From Algoriphagus sediminis (GTDB lineage: Bacteria > Bacteroidota > Bacteroidia > Cytophagales > Cyclobacteriaceae), in NCBI RefSeq assembly GCF_030403435.1, contig NZ_JAUEPH010000008.1, positions 1-64,000 on the forward strand: 64,000 bases of DNA, read 5' to 3'. Numbering within the stretch: the stretch's first letter is position 1; each line of letters begins with the position of its first letter. Under the pieces are notes generated by a model that saw only the letters and a program-made list of their open reading frames with translations, made no database searches and was not told the origin of the DNA. Shown in pieces: positions 24,518 to 34,206 of this stretch. Position numbers and translations under genes: made by a program.

Positions 24518-24755
24518 CAGAGATATCAAAAAAAATGCCTTTGCCTACAATGTCATCAGACATTAATTTCAAAGTAAAATTTATGAAAATCATAAGCATT
24601 TAATAGGGTGTAGTATCACGCAATATTTTTCCATTATTTATAAACATTCTAAATAAAAAAGAGTTTTTAAAATTGAATATAAGTCTCTGTTTATCAAATA
24701 TCTATAATCATCTCAGATGTACGAATTTGAAACATTCTTCTTATTTCATCCATGT
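24518..24755. other. AT-rich intergenic stretch
   Basis: Between the tRNA-Cys promoter and the act promoter I see only A/T-rich sequence without a plausible gene, hairpin or repeat. It may hold upstream regulatory sites for the respiratory operon. Confidence 0.4.
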
Positions 24756-24785
24756 TTGAAAATAAACCCGCGGGTAGTACCTTTG
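24756..24785 (+). promoter_or_regulatory. Promoter of the act-cox operon
   Basis: TTG (24756-24758) is followed after 19 bases by TACCTTTG (24778-24785), an exact match to TTTG-N19-TAnnTTTG including the T before the TTG. The leader to the actA ATG would be about 38 bases. Confidence 0.8.
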
Positions 24786-24830
24786 CAGGGGTTAGAAAGT
24801 ACCAAATAAACTATTTAATTAGCTTAATAT

Positions 24831-26096
24831 ATGTTATCCAAACGAGCGCTAATTGGAATTCGGACGAGTCTGCAAGCCTTTGTAATGCTGTTTTTCTTAT
24901 TCGTAGGAACGCAGGTTATAGCGGCAGACCCTGCTGTTGTGGAGAGTGAAGAAGCAATTGCTGCCGGTAAAACCGTTTTCAATGCTAACTGTAAACAGTG
25001 TCACAAGCTTGACCAGAAATATACGGGTCCGGCTTTAAGAGGAATTACTGACAGACAATCCATTGAATGGGCTAAATCGTTCATTCTTAATTCTCAGGCC
25101 GTGATTGCCACAGGTGATGAGTATGCAAATGAATTGTATGCTGAATACAATAACATTGTGATGCCTCCTCATACTTTCCTGTCAGATGATGATTTAAATA
25201 ATCTTCTGTCTTACATCGAATACGGTGACAAGGTGGATCCTGCTGCTGAGGCAGCAGCTGCGGCAGCTGGAGGTGATGGGGCCGGAGGTGGCTCAGGAGG
25301 TATTCCGAGCGAATTCCTTACCATTATTTTGGTTGTTCTGGTGGTTATTTTGCTTTTGATTCTTGTAGTCTTAGGTCTGATCACTTCGGTATTGACCAAG
25401 TACTTGAACAAGCAGAATCTCGAAGAGGATGACAAGGAGTTTGTTACCCAAAAATTTGATCTTGGCAAAGTTCTCAGAAGCGACGGTTTTGTGATTATTG
25501 TGACTGCATTGGTGGTTGCTCTTGTAGCAAAAACAGCTATCGATGGACTGTATACTGTGGGTGTTCAGCAAGGATATGCTCCCAAGCAGCCGATTGCATT
25601 CTCCCATGCGCTACACGCAGGAGAATATGAAATTGCTTGTCAATATTGTCATACTGGTGTAGAGATAGGCAAATCAGCCAACATCCCATCAGCAAATATT
25701 TGTATGAACTGTCACACACACATACAAAATGTAGGAGGACAAGATGGAATGTCGCCTGAGATTGCTAAAATCTATGCGGCAGTGGAAAATGATCAGCCTA
25801 TCGAATGGGTGAGAGTTCACAACCTTCCAGATTTGGCCTATTTTAATCACTCTCAGCACGTTAAAGTAGGGGGTATAGAATGTCAAACTTGTCACGGTGA
25901 AATCCAGGAGATGGAAGTCGTGGGGCAGCATAGCTCCCTAACTATGGGTTGGTGTATTGATTGCCACAGACAAACAGAGATTGCCGCTTCAGGCAATGAA
26001 TATTATGACAAGTTGGTTCAACTACACTCTGACTCAAAGGATGCCTTGAAGGTTAAGGATATCGGAGGACTTGAGTGTGCTAAGTGCCACTATTAA
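24831..26096 (+). CDS. actA: Alternative complex III subunit ActA, fused mono- and pentahaem cytochrome c
   Basis: 421 residues. A signal peptide or anchor (to about residue 31) precedes a monohaem cytochrome c domain with CKQCH at 54-58 and a candidate axial Met in IVMPPHTFLS. After an Ala/Gly linker (about 137-160) come one long helix (about 164-192) and a second (220-240), then the pentahaem ActA domain with CxxCH motifs at 270, 291, 351, 375 and 416, the last at the C-terminus. ActA carries electrons from the ActB iron-sulfur clusters outward. Total six haem sites, against the five of a plain pentahaem ActA. First gene of the operon, 38 bases after its promoter. Confidence 0.92.
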   Translation: MLSKRALIGIRTSLQAFVMLFFLFVGTQVIAADPAVVESEEAIAAGKTVFNANCKQCHKLDQKYTGPALRGITDRQSIEWAKSFILNSQAVIATGDEYANELYAEYNNIVMPPHTFLSDDDLNNLLSYIEYGDKVDPAAEAAAAAAGGDGAGGGSGGIPSEFLTIILVVLVVILLLILVVLGLITSVLTKYLNKQNLEEDDKEFVTQKFDLGKVLRSDGFVIIVTALVVALVAKTAIDGLYTVGVQQGYAPKQPIAFSHALHAGEYEIACQYCHTGVEIGKSANIPSANICMNCHTHIQNVGGQDGMSPEIAKIYAAVENDQPIEWVRVHNLPDLAYFNHSQHVKVGGIECQTCHGEIQEMEVVGQHSSLTMGWCIDCHRQTEIAASGNEYYDKLVQLHSDSKDALKVKDIGGLECAKCHY

Positions 26097-26133
26097 TTAA
26101 GAATCATTCAGCAATTTCATTTCTATAAATAAA

Positions 26134-29100
26134 ATGAAGGATACGAAAAAAACTTACTGGAAAGGGCTTGAAGAACTAAGCAACGATCCTGAGTTTGTAA
26201 AGAATGCAGATAAAGAGTTTGTTGAGTTACCATCTATTGGTGGTCAGGACAGCGAAGGAGGCTCTTCACGAAGAGACTTTTTGAAAATGATGGGATTTTC
26301 CCTTGCAGCCGCTTCTCTTGCGGCTTGTGAGGCTCCAATCCGAAAAGCTATTCCTTACGTCAACAAGCCTGTCGACATAAATCCATCCATTCCTAATTAC
26401 TATGCATCGACCTTTGCCTCTGGCGGAGATTATGCATCTGTGGTGGTGAAGACTAGAGAAGGTAGACCGATCAAAATCGACGGAAACACACTTTCTCCAA
26501 TTAATAAAGGAAAGGTAAACGCTATCGTTGAGGGTTCAGTTCTTTCTTTGTATGACAAAGCTAGGCTTACTGGTCCAATGATCGATGGAGCAAAAACTGA
26601 CTGGTCTACTTTGGATTCTCAGGCTAAATCAGCTTTGGCTTCAGCCGGAACAGTGAAGATAGTTTCCAATACCATCCTTTCACCATCTACCGAAAAAGCA
26701 TTGGGAGCACTTTCCGAAGCATTCGGTGGTGCAGAGGTGATACAGTACGATCCTCTATCGAATTACGGAATAAGTAAGGCTGCCGAAATGACTTACGGGC
26801 AGGCCATGATTCCTTCTTATCATTTTGACAATGCCAAGACTATCGTTTCTTTCGGAGCCGATTTCTTAGGTACCTGGATTTCTCCTATCGAATTTGCTGG
26901 TCAGTATGCTAAGACCAGAAAGATTACGAAGGAAAAGCCAGAGATGTCAAGACACTACCAGTTTGAGTCCAATCTTTCTCTTACTGGTGCTAATGCGGAT
27001 TATAGAACTCCAATCAGACCATCTCAGAGTGGTTTGGCGGTTCTTGCTCTATACAATGCTCTTGCCAGAAAGGCCGGAGCTCAGACGGTTTCTGCTCCAG
27101 CAGTGGAAATTGCACATCTTGAAAAAGCTGCAAATGATCTTTGGGCAGCAAAAGGAGCAGCTTTGGTTGTTTCAGGATCAAATGATCCAAATGTTCAGGT
27201 TGTGGTAAATGCAATTAATGAACTTCTTGGAAGCCAGGGAACTACAGTAGATTTTTCAAATCCTTTGCACTTCAGAAGAGGAGATGATTCAAAAATGAAT
27301 CAGTTCATTACAGACCTGAATGCAGGTAGAGTAGGTGGAGTGATTTTCTATAACTGCAATCCGGTTTACGATCATGCTAGAGGAGAAGAACTTGCTGCAG
27401 GTATAGCTAAGGCTAAAGCTACAATCGCTACCAATGGTGTTGCTGATGAAACTGCTTCTCTTGTTAAGATGAATGCTCCTGATCACCATGCGTTGGAATC
27501 CTGGAATGATTATCAGCCAAAAGCTGGACATTACTCATTGGCTCAGCCTACGATTTCGCCATTGTTTGACACTCGACAGGCCCAAGACTCTTTCTTGACA
27601 TGGGCAGGTGTATCTGATTCTTACTATGATTTCATGCAAGCAGCTTGGCAAACTGAAATCTATCCACAAGTTGAAACAAGCGATACTTTCCAGGAATTCT
27701 GGGATCGCTCCTTATATAATGGTGTTCTTGCTATAGACTCAGGTGAAAGTCCTGCAGTTCAACCAATGGGTGACATTGCAAGTGCCGCAGCGGCTATAGG
27801 TAGATCTTATTCTGCCAATAATACCGGGGCTGAGCTTGCGCTTTATGCAAAAGTGGGTATTGGTAATGGTGCTTTTGCAAACAACCCTTGGCTTCAGGAA
27901 ATGCCTGATCCAATCACAAAAGCTACCTGGGATAATTATCTGACTGTATCTCAGAAATGGGCGTCTGAAAATGGCGTCAAAATGGTAGAGGGTGCGACAG
28001 TTAAAGCTACCATCTCTGCGAATGGGAAAAGCCTTACAGTTCCTGTAATGGTTCAACCGGGTCAGGCAGACGGTACATTTGGACTTGCTGTTGGATATGG
28101 TAGAACTAAAGCGGGAAGAGTGGCAAACGGTGTCGGGGTGAATGCCTACGCTTTTGCTGATGCTTCTCAAGGTTTCACCAATTTTGATATTACTGGTGAT
28201 GTCCAAGTTGCAGTGACAGCAGATTCTTATAGAATCGCTAGAACTCAAACTCACCATACCTTCATGGGTCGTGAAAACGTGATCCAGGAAGCCACTTTAG
28301 GAGAATATAAGGAAAATCCTAAGGCTGGAAGATATGAACCAGAAATCTATAAGGATGGTGAGTTTATTAAGCCATCTAAGATATCTCTTTGGAAAGGACA
28401 CCAATATAGTCAGCACCACTGGGGCTTGGCTATAGACATGAATTCATGTATCGGTTGTGGTGCATGTACTGTGGCCTGCCAAGTGGAGAATAATGTGGCG
28501 GTAGTTGGAAAAGAAGAAGTGCTAAACCGAAGGGAAATGGCATGGATTCGAATCGACCGATACTATTCTTCAGATGCTCCGGCTGATGATTTAGAGGGAA
28601 TGGAACAAGCTTCTGAAAATCCGGAAGTTACATTCCAACCAATGATGTGTCAGCAGTGTAATAATGCACCTTGCGAGACAGTATGTCCGGTAGCTGCAAC
28701 TACGCACTCTACCGAGGGTCTAAACCAAATGACTTACAACAGATGTATTGGTACTAGATATTGTGCAAACAACTGTCCTTATAAAGTAAGACGATTCAAC
28801 TGGTTCAAGTACCATGATAACAAGGACTTTGCCGGAGTGAACGTAGCTCAGAATGATGACCTTGGTAAGATGGTCCTCAATCCTGATGTAACTGTACGTG
28901 TGAGAGGGGTAATGGAAAAATGCTCCATGTGTGTACAGAGAATTCAGGAAGGAAAACTGACTGCAAAGAGAGAAAAGAGAAAAGTGAAGGATGGCGAGAT
29001 CAATGTTGCATGTGCAACAGCTTGTCCTACTGATGCTTTGGTATTTGGAGACATGAATGATCCGAATAGCCGTGTATCTAAGACGCTCAAGATTCAGGAA

Positions 29101-29226
29101 AACACTACTTCAGCTCAGAAGGAAGTTAATGAAGAAAGAGCGTATCACGTACTTGAAGAAATCAATGTGAGTCCAAATGTTTGGTACTTCACTAAGATCA
29201 GAAACAAAGACAAAAACGAAGCCTAA
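26134..29226 (+). CDS. actB: Alternative complex III subunit ActB (molybdopterin-like + ferredoxin)
   Basis: 1030 residues. The N-terminus has a Tat-type motif SRRDFLK (45-51) and a lipobox ending at Cys65 (SLAAC). Residues about 80-740 resemble the large subunit of molybdopterin oxidoreductases but without the expected cofactor role. From 760 follow four cysteine clusters: C772/775/778/782, C839/842/847/851, C871/877/881 (three Cys, fitting a 3Fe-4S site) and C930/933/960/964. In ACIII this chain of clusters links quinol oxidation in ActC to the haems. The protein is exported by Tat and lipid-anchored, facing the periplasm. Confidence 0.94.
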   Translation: MKDTKKTYWKGLEELSNDPEFVKNADKEFVELPSIGGQDSEGGSSRRDFLKMMGFSLAAASLAACEAPIRKAIPYVNKPVDINPSIPNYYASTFASGGDYASVVVKTREGRPIKIDGNTLSPINKGKVNAIVEGSVLSLYDKARLTGPMIDGAKTDWSTLDSQAKSALASAGTVKIVSNTILSPSTEKALGALSEAFGGAEVIQYDPLSNYGISKAAEMTYGQAMIPSYHFDNAKTIVSFGADFLGTWISPIEFAGQYAKTRKITKEKPEMSRHYQFESNLSLTGANADYRTPIRPSQSGLAVLALYNALARKAGAQTVSAPAVEIAHLEKAANDLWAAKGAALVVSGSNDPNVQVVVNAINELLGSQGTTVDFSNPLHFRRGDDSKMNQFITDLNAGRVGGVIFYNCNPVYDHARGEELAAGIAKAKATIATNGVADETASLVKMNAPDHHALESWNDYQPKAGHYSLAQPTISPLFDTRQAQDSFLTWAGVSDSYYDFMQAAWQTEIYPQVETSDTFQEFWDRSLYNGVLAIDSGESPAVQPMGDIASAAAAIGRSYSANNTGAELALYAKVGIGNGAFANNPWLQEMPDPITKATWDNYLTVSQKWASENGVKMVEGATVKATISANGKSLTVPVMVQPGQADGTFGLAVGYGRTKAGRVANGVGVNAYAFADASQGFTNFDITGDVQVAVTADSYRIARTQTHHTFMGRENVIQEATLGEYKENPKAGRYEPEIYKDGEFIKPSKISLWKGHQYSQHHWGLAIDMNSCIGCGACTVACQVENNVAVVGKEEVLNRREMAWIRIDRYYSSDAPADDLEGMEQASENPEVTFQPMMCQQCNNAPCETVCPVAATTHSTEGLNQMTYNRCIGTRYCANNCPYKVRRFNWFKYHDNKDFAGVNVAQNDDLGKMVLNPDVTVRVRGVMEKCSMCVQRIQEGKLTAKREKRKVKDGEINVACATACPTDALVFGDMNDPNSRVSKTLKIQENTTSAQKEVNEERAYHVLEEINVSPNVWYFTKIRNKDKNEA

Positions 29227-29243
29227 TAATAATTTTATAGACT

Positions 29244-30608
29244 ATGCAGGTTACTTCATCCGTTAGAGAACCGTTAGTTACCGGTGGGAAAACCTACCAT
29301 GACGTGACTCATGATGTGTCACGGCAGGTAGAGGGTAAGCCAAGTATTGCTTGGTTCCTTGCCTTTCTTACCTCAGCTGGTGTTCTTGCTCTGGGTTTTA
29401 TTGCTCTTGCTGCCACCCTTTGGGAAGGGATAGGAATGTGGGGTCTGAATAAGACCATTGGCTGGGCCTGGGACATTACCAATTTCGTATGGTGGGTTGG
29501 TATTGGTCACGCAGGTACGCTGATTTCCGCTGTCCTTCTGCTTTTTAGACAAAAGTGGAGAACATCTATCAACCGAGCAGCAGAAGCCATGACCATTTTC
29601 GCTGTGATTTGTGCGGCGATGTTTCCCGTTATCCACATGGGTCGTCCTTGGCTTGGAGCATATTGGGCTTTGCCTCTGCCAAATACGTTCGGATCACTTT
29701 GGGTGAATTTTAACTCACCACTTCTTTGGGACGTTTTTGCGATTTCTACTTATTTCTCTGTTTCACTGGTTTTCTGGTACATTGGGTTGATACCTGATTT
29801 TGCTACTATCCGGGACAGAGCTACTGGTTTAAGAAAAACTATTTATGGTGCTCTATCCTTCGGGTGGGATGGAGCTGCGAAATCCTGGATGAGATATGAA
29901 TCAGTTTCTTTGATTCTTGCCGGTTTGGCAACTCCTTTGGTTCTTTCTGTACACACCATTGTATCCTTTGACTTTGCAACTTCTGTGATTCCAGGATGGC
30001 ACACCACCATCTTCCCTCCATATTTCGTAGCAGGGGCGATTTTCTCAGGCTTTGCCATGGTACTTACCCTGATGATTATCACGAGAAAAGTATTCAAACT
30101 TGAGGATTACATTACCATGGGACACATTGAACTGATGAATATTGTAATCATCATCACCGGTTCCATAGTTGGTATAGCCTACATCACCGAATTCTTTATC
30201 GCATGGTACTCTGGAGTAGAGGCTGAGCAATATGCTTTTATAAATAGAGCGACAGGTCCATATTGGTGGGCTTACTGGTCCATGATGACCTGTAATGTGA
30301 TCTCGCCACAACTCTTCTGGATTAAAAAGATTAGAACTTCTATCATTGCGACATTCATTTTGTCATTGGTTGTAAACATAGGTATGTGGTTTGAGAGATT
30401 TGTAATTATCGTTACCTCATTACACAGAGATTACCTTCCATCATCTTGGGCTATGTTCTACCCGACCTGGGCTGATATAGGAGTATATCTTTTCACTTTC
30501 GGTTTGTTCTTTACTTTATTCTTCCTTTTTGCGAAGTTTTTCCCAGTGATCAATATGGCCGAGGTAAAATCAGTATTGAAGTCTTCATCTGAAAAAGTAG
30601 CCAAATAA
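29244..30608 (+). CDS. actC: Alternative complex III subunit ActC (NrfD/PsrC-like)
   Basis: 454 residues with about ten membrane helices, in the NrfD/PsrC family. Visible family segments include [34 protein letters not shown] and [15 protein letters not shown]. ActC carries the menaquinol site next to the ActB 3Fe-4S cluster and is paired with the homologous ActF. It begins 17 bases after actB and lies two bases before actD. Confidence 0.94.
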   Translation: MQVTSSVREPLVTGGKTYHDVTHDVSRQVEGKPSIAWFLAFLTSAGVLALGFIALAATLWEGIGMWGLNKTIGWAWDITNFVWWVGIGHAGTLISAVLLLFRQKWRTSINRAAEAMTIFAVICAAMFPVIHMGRPWLGAYWALPLPNTFGSLWVNFNSPLLWDVFAISTYFSVSLVFWYIGLIPDFATIRDRATGLRKTIYGALSFGWDGAAKSWMRYESVSLILAGLATPLVLSVHTIVSFDFATSVIPGWHTTIFPPYFVAGAIFSGFAMVLTLMIITRKVFKLEDYITMGHIELMNIVIIITGSIVGIAYITEFFIAWYSGVEAEQYAFINRATGPYWWAYWSMMTCNVISPQLFWIKKIRTSIIATFILSLVVNIGMWFERFVIIVTSLHRDYLPSSWAMFYPTWADIGVYLFTFGLFFTLFFLFAKFFPVINMAEVKSVLKSSSEKVAK

Positions 30609-30610
30609 TT

Positions 30611-31144
30611 ATGGAAAGAGATAAGCATTTTATTCTTGGAGTTTACGATGACGAAGACGTACTCCTACATGCTGTAAAGGATGTGAGATCCAGTGGAGTA
30701 AAAATCCATGAGGTTTATTCTCCATACCCTGTTCATGGATTGGATGAGGAACTTGGCTATAAGAGAAGTCGGCTTCCTATTGCAGCGTTTCTTTTTGGTT
30801 TGTTAGGAACTTCACTTGCATTGACCATGCAGTTCTATATGATGAAGTTTGACTGGCCTATGATCATTGGTGGAAAAGACTATGCGGCTTTCCCAGATTT
30901 CATTCCGGTGACCTTTGAAATGACTGTTCTACTTGCATCTTTCGGGATGGTGGGTGTATTCATGGTGACTTCTAATTTGAAGCCTTGGGCAAAGCCAAGA
31001 ATCTTTGATTTGCGAAGCACAGATGATAAGCACATTATGGCTATCGATATTGCCAATAACAGCTCCATGGAGCAAGATAAAATTCGTGAAGTACTTCGGT
31101 CATCCGGAGCTTCTGAAGTGAATGATAAGAGTTTTGATGAGTAA
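30611..31144 (+). CDS. actD: Alternative complex III subunit ActD (DUF3341)
   Basis: 177 residues: a cytoplasmic N-terminal domain (HFILGVYDDEDVLLHAVKDVRSSGVKIHEVYSPYPVHGLDEELG) typical of DUF3341, two membrane helices (about 57-77 and 95-118) and a soluble C-terminus. It is a structural subunit contacting ActC and ActF and carries no cofactor motif. Spacing to actC is two bases. Confidence 0.93.
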   Translation: MERDKHFILGVYDDEDVLLHAVKDVRSSGVKIHEVYSPYPVHGLDEELGYKRSRLPIAAFLFGLLGTSLALTMQFYMMKFDWPMIIGGKDYAAFPDFIPVTFEMTVLLASFGMVGVFMVTSNLKPWAKPRIFDLRSTDDKHIMAIDIANNSSMEQDKIREVLRSSGASEVNDKSFDE

Positions 31145-31154
31145 TACAGGTAAA

Positions 31155-31841
31155 ATGAAATTTGCTATAAATTCAAAAATTTTAATCCCAGTCCTGGCTG
31201 CTGTTCTAATTTACGGATGTAAAGCAGAAGGGGATAATCAGGGGTTGGAGTATGCACCTCAGATGTATCACTCTGTACCTTACGAAGGTCTTACCCAGAT
31301 CACTGATGAGAGTCAGGGAACCTGGTTGTCAACCAGAGAAGACGGTAAAGGGGAGTTTTTCAATAGTAATGTCCATAACCCTCACGGCATGAATATGCGT
31401 AAGCCTGTGGCTAATACTGTTCCGAGAAACAAACAAGGTTATCTTCCATATAGACTGGAAATGGATGAATTAGAAGAAGCAGCACTAACCAGAAACCCAG
31501 TTGAGCTCACAGATGAGGTGCTTAAGGACGGTGAAGCGCTTTATGAACAATATTGTAACGCCTGCCACGGTGCCAATGGAGAAGGGGATGGAAAAGCTGG
31601 GATGGTCATCGGAGGTGTAGCTAATCTTACAGGAGGTGCCTATGTCGGACTTCCTGAAGGTCATATTTTTCATGTGATTACCAAAGGTAAAGGAAGAATG
31701 GGAGCTCATGGTTCTCAGATTCCTCAAGAAAGCAGATGGAAAATTGTTCACTATGTGAAACAAGAAATTCAAGGTGGTGTGGGTGCTCAAACAGCAGAAA
31801 CCACTGCCGAAGTAACTGAATCAGAAACCCCAGCTAATTAA
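31155..31841 (+). CDS. actE: Alternative complex III subunit ActE, monohaem cytochrome c lipoprotein
   Basis: 228 residues from ATG 31155. Earlier ATGs at 31122 and 31137 overlap actD and would push the lipobox inward. A signal sequence ends in LIYGC, so Cys22 is lipidated. One haem site CNACH (134-138) and a methionine ligand in KGRMGAHG mark a class I cytochrome c. It accepts electrons from ActA or passes them to the oxidase. Acidic, Thr/Glu-rich C-terminus. Translationally close to actD. Confidence 0.92.
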   Translation: MKFAINSKILIPVLAAVLIYGCKAEGDNQGLEYAPQMYHSVPYEGLTQITDESQGTWLSTREDGKGEFFNSNVHNPHGMNMRKPVANTVPRNKQGYLPYRLEMDELEEAALTRNPVELTDEVLKDGEALYEQYCNACHGANGEGDGKAGMVIGGVANLTGGAYVGLPEGHIFHVITKGKGRMGAHGSQIPQESRWKIVHYVKQEIQGGVGAQTAETTAEVTESETPAN

Positions 31842-31843
31842 TC

Positions 31844-33139
31844 ATGGCTCACGACGTACAGAATTATAACTTAGATCAAAAATTTGAGTTTACGCCGGCT
31901 CTCAAGAAGCCGATCATGACAGTTTTGGTCATTGGTGCTGTCCTTCTTGGAATAGGGATAGTAATGGCGATGATGGGTGGAGGCCATGAGGAAGCTGCTG
32001 GTGAAGCTGGAGGCCATGCTTTTCATTGGTATGAAAGAGTATTTGCTAACCTTTGGATCAACAATATTTATTTCGCCGGAATAGCCATAATTGGTGTCTT
32101 TTTCTTCGCGATACAATATGCAGCCCAGGCAGGGTGGTCCGCACCTATTATAAGGGTAATGCTTTCCTTAGGAAATTGGCTTCCATATGCCGCTATCTTG
32201 ACCATCGTAACTTTCTTTGTTGCCAATCATGACTTGTTCCACTGGACGCATAGTTACCTATTTGACAAAAGCTCTCCAGAATATGATTCCATTATAGATG
32301 GTAAAGGAGCATTTTTCTATTGGCCGATGGAAAAGGGAACTTTCCCTGTTTTTTACATCGCCCGGATGGTAATATTCTTTGGATTCTGGGTTTTCTTCTT
32401 TAACAAACTTAAGTCCATGAGTTATGCAGAAGATGGAATTACAGATAATTCACAGTGGTTCAAAATCAGAAGTTGGTCGGCGTTCTTCATTATATTCTTT
32501 GCCGTTTCTTCTTCCATAGCTGCTTGGGACTGGGTAATGTCAATTGATACACACTGGTTTTCTACCTTATTTGGATGGTATGTGTTCTCAAGCTGGTTCG
32601 TAGCTGGACTTTCGGCTATGACTTTGTTGACCATTTTCCTTAAAGGTCTTGGTTACCTTGAAATGGTAAATGAGAACCACGTACACGATCTTGGAAAATT
32701 TGTTTTTGGATTTACTATTTTCTGGACTTACCTATGGTTCTCCCAGTTCTTGTTGATCTATTATGCTAATATTCCAGAGGAGTCTGTGTACTTCCTTGAG
32801 AGACTGTCTAGTGACGTGTATGGACCGTTTATATTTGTAAATATTCTAGTAAACTTTGTTCTTCCATTCCTTGTTTTGATGACAAGAGATTCAAAAAGAC
32901 ATGGAGTTTTCTTGAAGCTAGTATGTTCTCTTATCATAGCCGGACACTGGGTAGACTTCTTCTTGATGGTTCAACCAGGAACGCTAGGTCATAATGGAGG
33001 CGTAGGATTGATAGAGGTTGGTATGTTCCTATTGTATGGTTCAGTAGTGACGTTAGTTGTGTTAAGTGGGTTGTCCAAAGGAAATTTGATTCCCAAGAAT
33101 CACCCGATGCTCGAGGAGAGCTATCATCATCATATTTAA
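31844..33139 (+). CDS. actF: Alternative complex III subunit ActF (second NrfD-like membrane subunit)
   Basis: 431 residues, two bases after actE. About ten membrane helices. The first follows KKPIMTVLVIGAVLLGIG, and a His/Glu/Gly-rich loop (GGGHEEAAGEAGGHAFHW) sits at the outer side. Later segments such as FLVLMTRDSKRHGVFLKL and IAGHWVDFFLMVQPG fit ActF. Paralogue of ActC without its close contact to an iron-sulfur cluster. A possible proton path is known for the family but cannot be checked here. Confidence 0.93.
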   Translation: MAHDVQNYNLDQKFEFTPALKKPIMTVLVIGAVLLGIGIVMAMMGGGHEEAAGEAGGHAFHWYERVFANLWINNIYFAGIAIIGVFFFAIQYAAQAGWSAPIIRVMLSLGNWLPYAAILTIVTFFVANHDLFHWTHSYLFDKSSPEYDSIIDGKGAFFYWPMEKGTFPVFYIARMVIFFGFWVFFFNKLKSMSYAEDGITDNSQWFKIRSWSAFFIIFFAVSSSIAAWDWVMSIDTHWFSTLFGWYVFSSWFVAGLSAMTLLTIFLKGLGYLEMVNENHVHDLGKFVFGFTIFWTYLWFSQFLLIYYANIPEESVYFLERLSSDVYGPFIFVNILVNFVLPFLVLMTRDSKRHGVFLKLVCSLIIAGHWVDFFLMVQPGTLGHNGGVGLIEVGMFLLYGSVVTLVVLSGLSKGNLIPKNHPMLEESYHHHI

Positions 33140-33157
33140 ATAAGTTAAAAGAAAGAT

Positions 33158-34189
33158 ATGTACGGATTTCTTATCGGAGTAGGGATTCTATTATTACTAT
33201 CCATTATTTGGATGGTTTACAGAATCCAAACCTTGGTTTCTGTGGTGAAAGGGTCTGATAAAAAGATCGCTTCAAGCAGTAATAAGGTTAATGCATTGTT
33301 GTTCGTCCTATTTATGATAGGAGCAGGGGTACTTATGTTTTGGTATTCCATCAAGGAATTTGATAACTATCAGCTTCCTATAGCTTCTGAACATGGAGCA
33401 GTTACTGATAATCTTTTCTGGGTAACCATGGCTGTGACAGGTGTAATCTTTTTGATTACCCACGTTTTGCTTTTCTGGTTTCCATATAAGTATCAGTACA
33501 GCGAAAAAAGGAAAGCTAGTTTCTATCCTGACAACAATAAACTTGAAATTATTTGGACAACAGTTCCTGGGGTAGTTTTGGCCATTTTGGTATTCACTGG
33601 ATGGATGGCTTGGTCTGATATCACTGCTCCGGCTCCAGAAAATGCTCACGTCGTTGAGATTATGGGTTATCAGTTTGCTTGGGAGGTTCGATATCCGGGT
33701 GCTGATAATGTATTAGGAGATTACGATTACAGATTGACAAGTGCCATCAATTCCCATGGAGTTGATTTCACGGATCTTAATTCTATTGATGATTTCCCAT
33801 CTCCAGTTGTGGTAATACCTAAAGGCGAGCCTGTTCTCTTTAAAATTAGAGCAAGGGACGTATTGCATTCTGTTTTCGCACCTCATATGAGATTGAAAAT
33901 GGATGCTGTTCCTGGAATGCCTACGAGATTTTGGTTTGTGCCAACAAAAACTACAGCTGAAATGAGAGCTGAGTTAGGTGATCCAGAATTTGAATTTGAA
34001 ATCGCTTGTACAGAGATTTGCGGTAGGGGACACTTCTCAATGAAGAAGGTTATAGAGGTAGTAGAGCCAGCTGAGTACCAGGCATGGCTTGCAGAGCAAA
34101 AGTCTTTCATTCAGCAGAATCCAGCTTTGGCTGAGAATCTGCCAGCAGAATTGAAGGAAGTAGCGGAAATTCAATTAAGCGAACAGTAA
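33158..34189 (+). CDS. coxB: Cytochrome c oxidase subunit II
   Basis: 343 residues. Three hydrophobic stretches occur at the N-terminus (about 3-20, 47-66, 85-108) plus the usual transmembrane hairpin near 130-150. The soluble domain carries the CuA site: His in RARDVLHSVFAPHMRLKMD, then Cys284, Cys288, His292 and Met295 in CTEICGRGHFSM, with bridging Glu286. No CxxCH is present, so unlike classical caa3 subunit II there is no fused cytochrome c. That fits electron delivery from ActE or from the haems of ActA. Confidence 0.95.
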   Translation: MYGFLIGVGILLLLSIIWMVYRIQTLVSVVKGSDKKIASSSNKVNALLFVLFMIGAGVLMFWYSIKEFDNYQLPIASEHGAVTDNLFWVTMAVTGVIFLITHVLLFWFPYKYQYSEKRKASFYPDNNKLEIIWTTVPGVVLAILVFTGWMAWSDITAPAPENAHVVEIMGYQFAWEVRYPGADNVLGDYDYRLTSAINSHGVDFTDLNSIDDFPSPVVVIPKGEPVLFKIRARDVLHSVFAPHMRLKMDAVPGMPTRFWFVPTKTTAEMRAELGDPEFEFEIACTEICGRGHFSMKKVIEVVEPAEYQAWLAEQKSFIQQNPALAENLPAELKEVAEIQLSEQ

Positions 34190-34206
34190 TTAACAAAAGC
34201 TAGATT

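Noticed and set aside
25211..25468. Minus-strand Pro/Ala-rich frame over the actA linker
   Set aside because: Mirror of the Ala/Gly linker codons; no independent evidence.
27739..28257. Minus-strand open frame of 172 codons inside actB
   Set aside because: Antisense to a well-supported domain; Ser/Cys/Arg-rich shadow composition.
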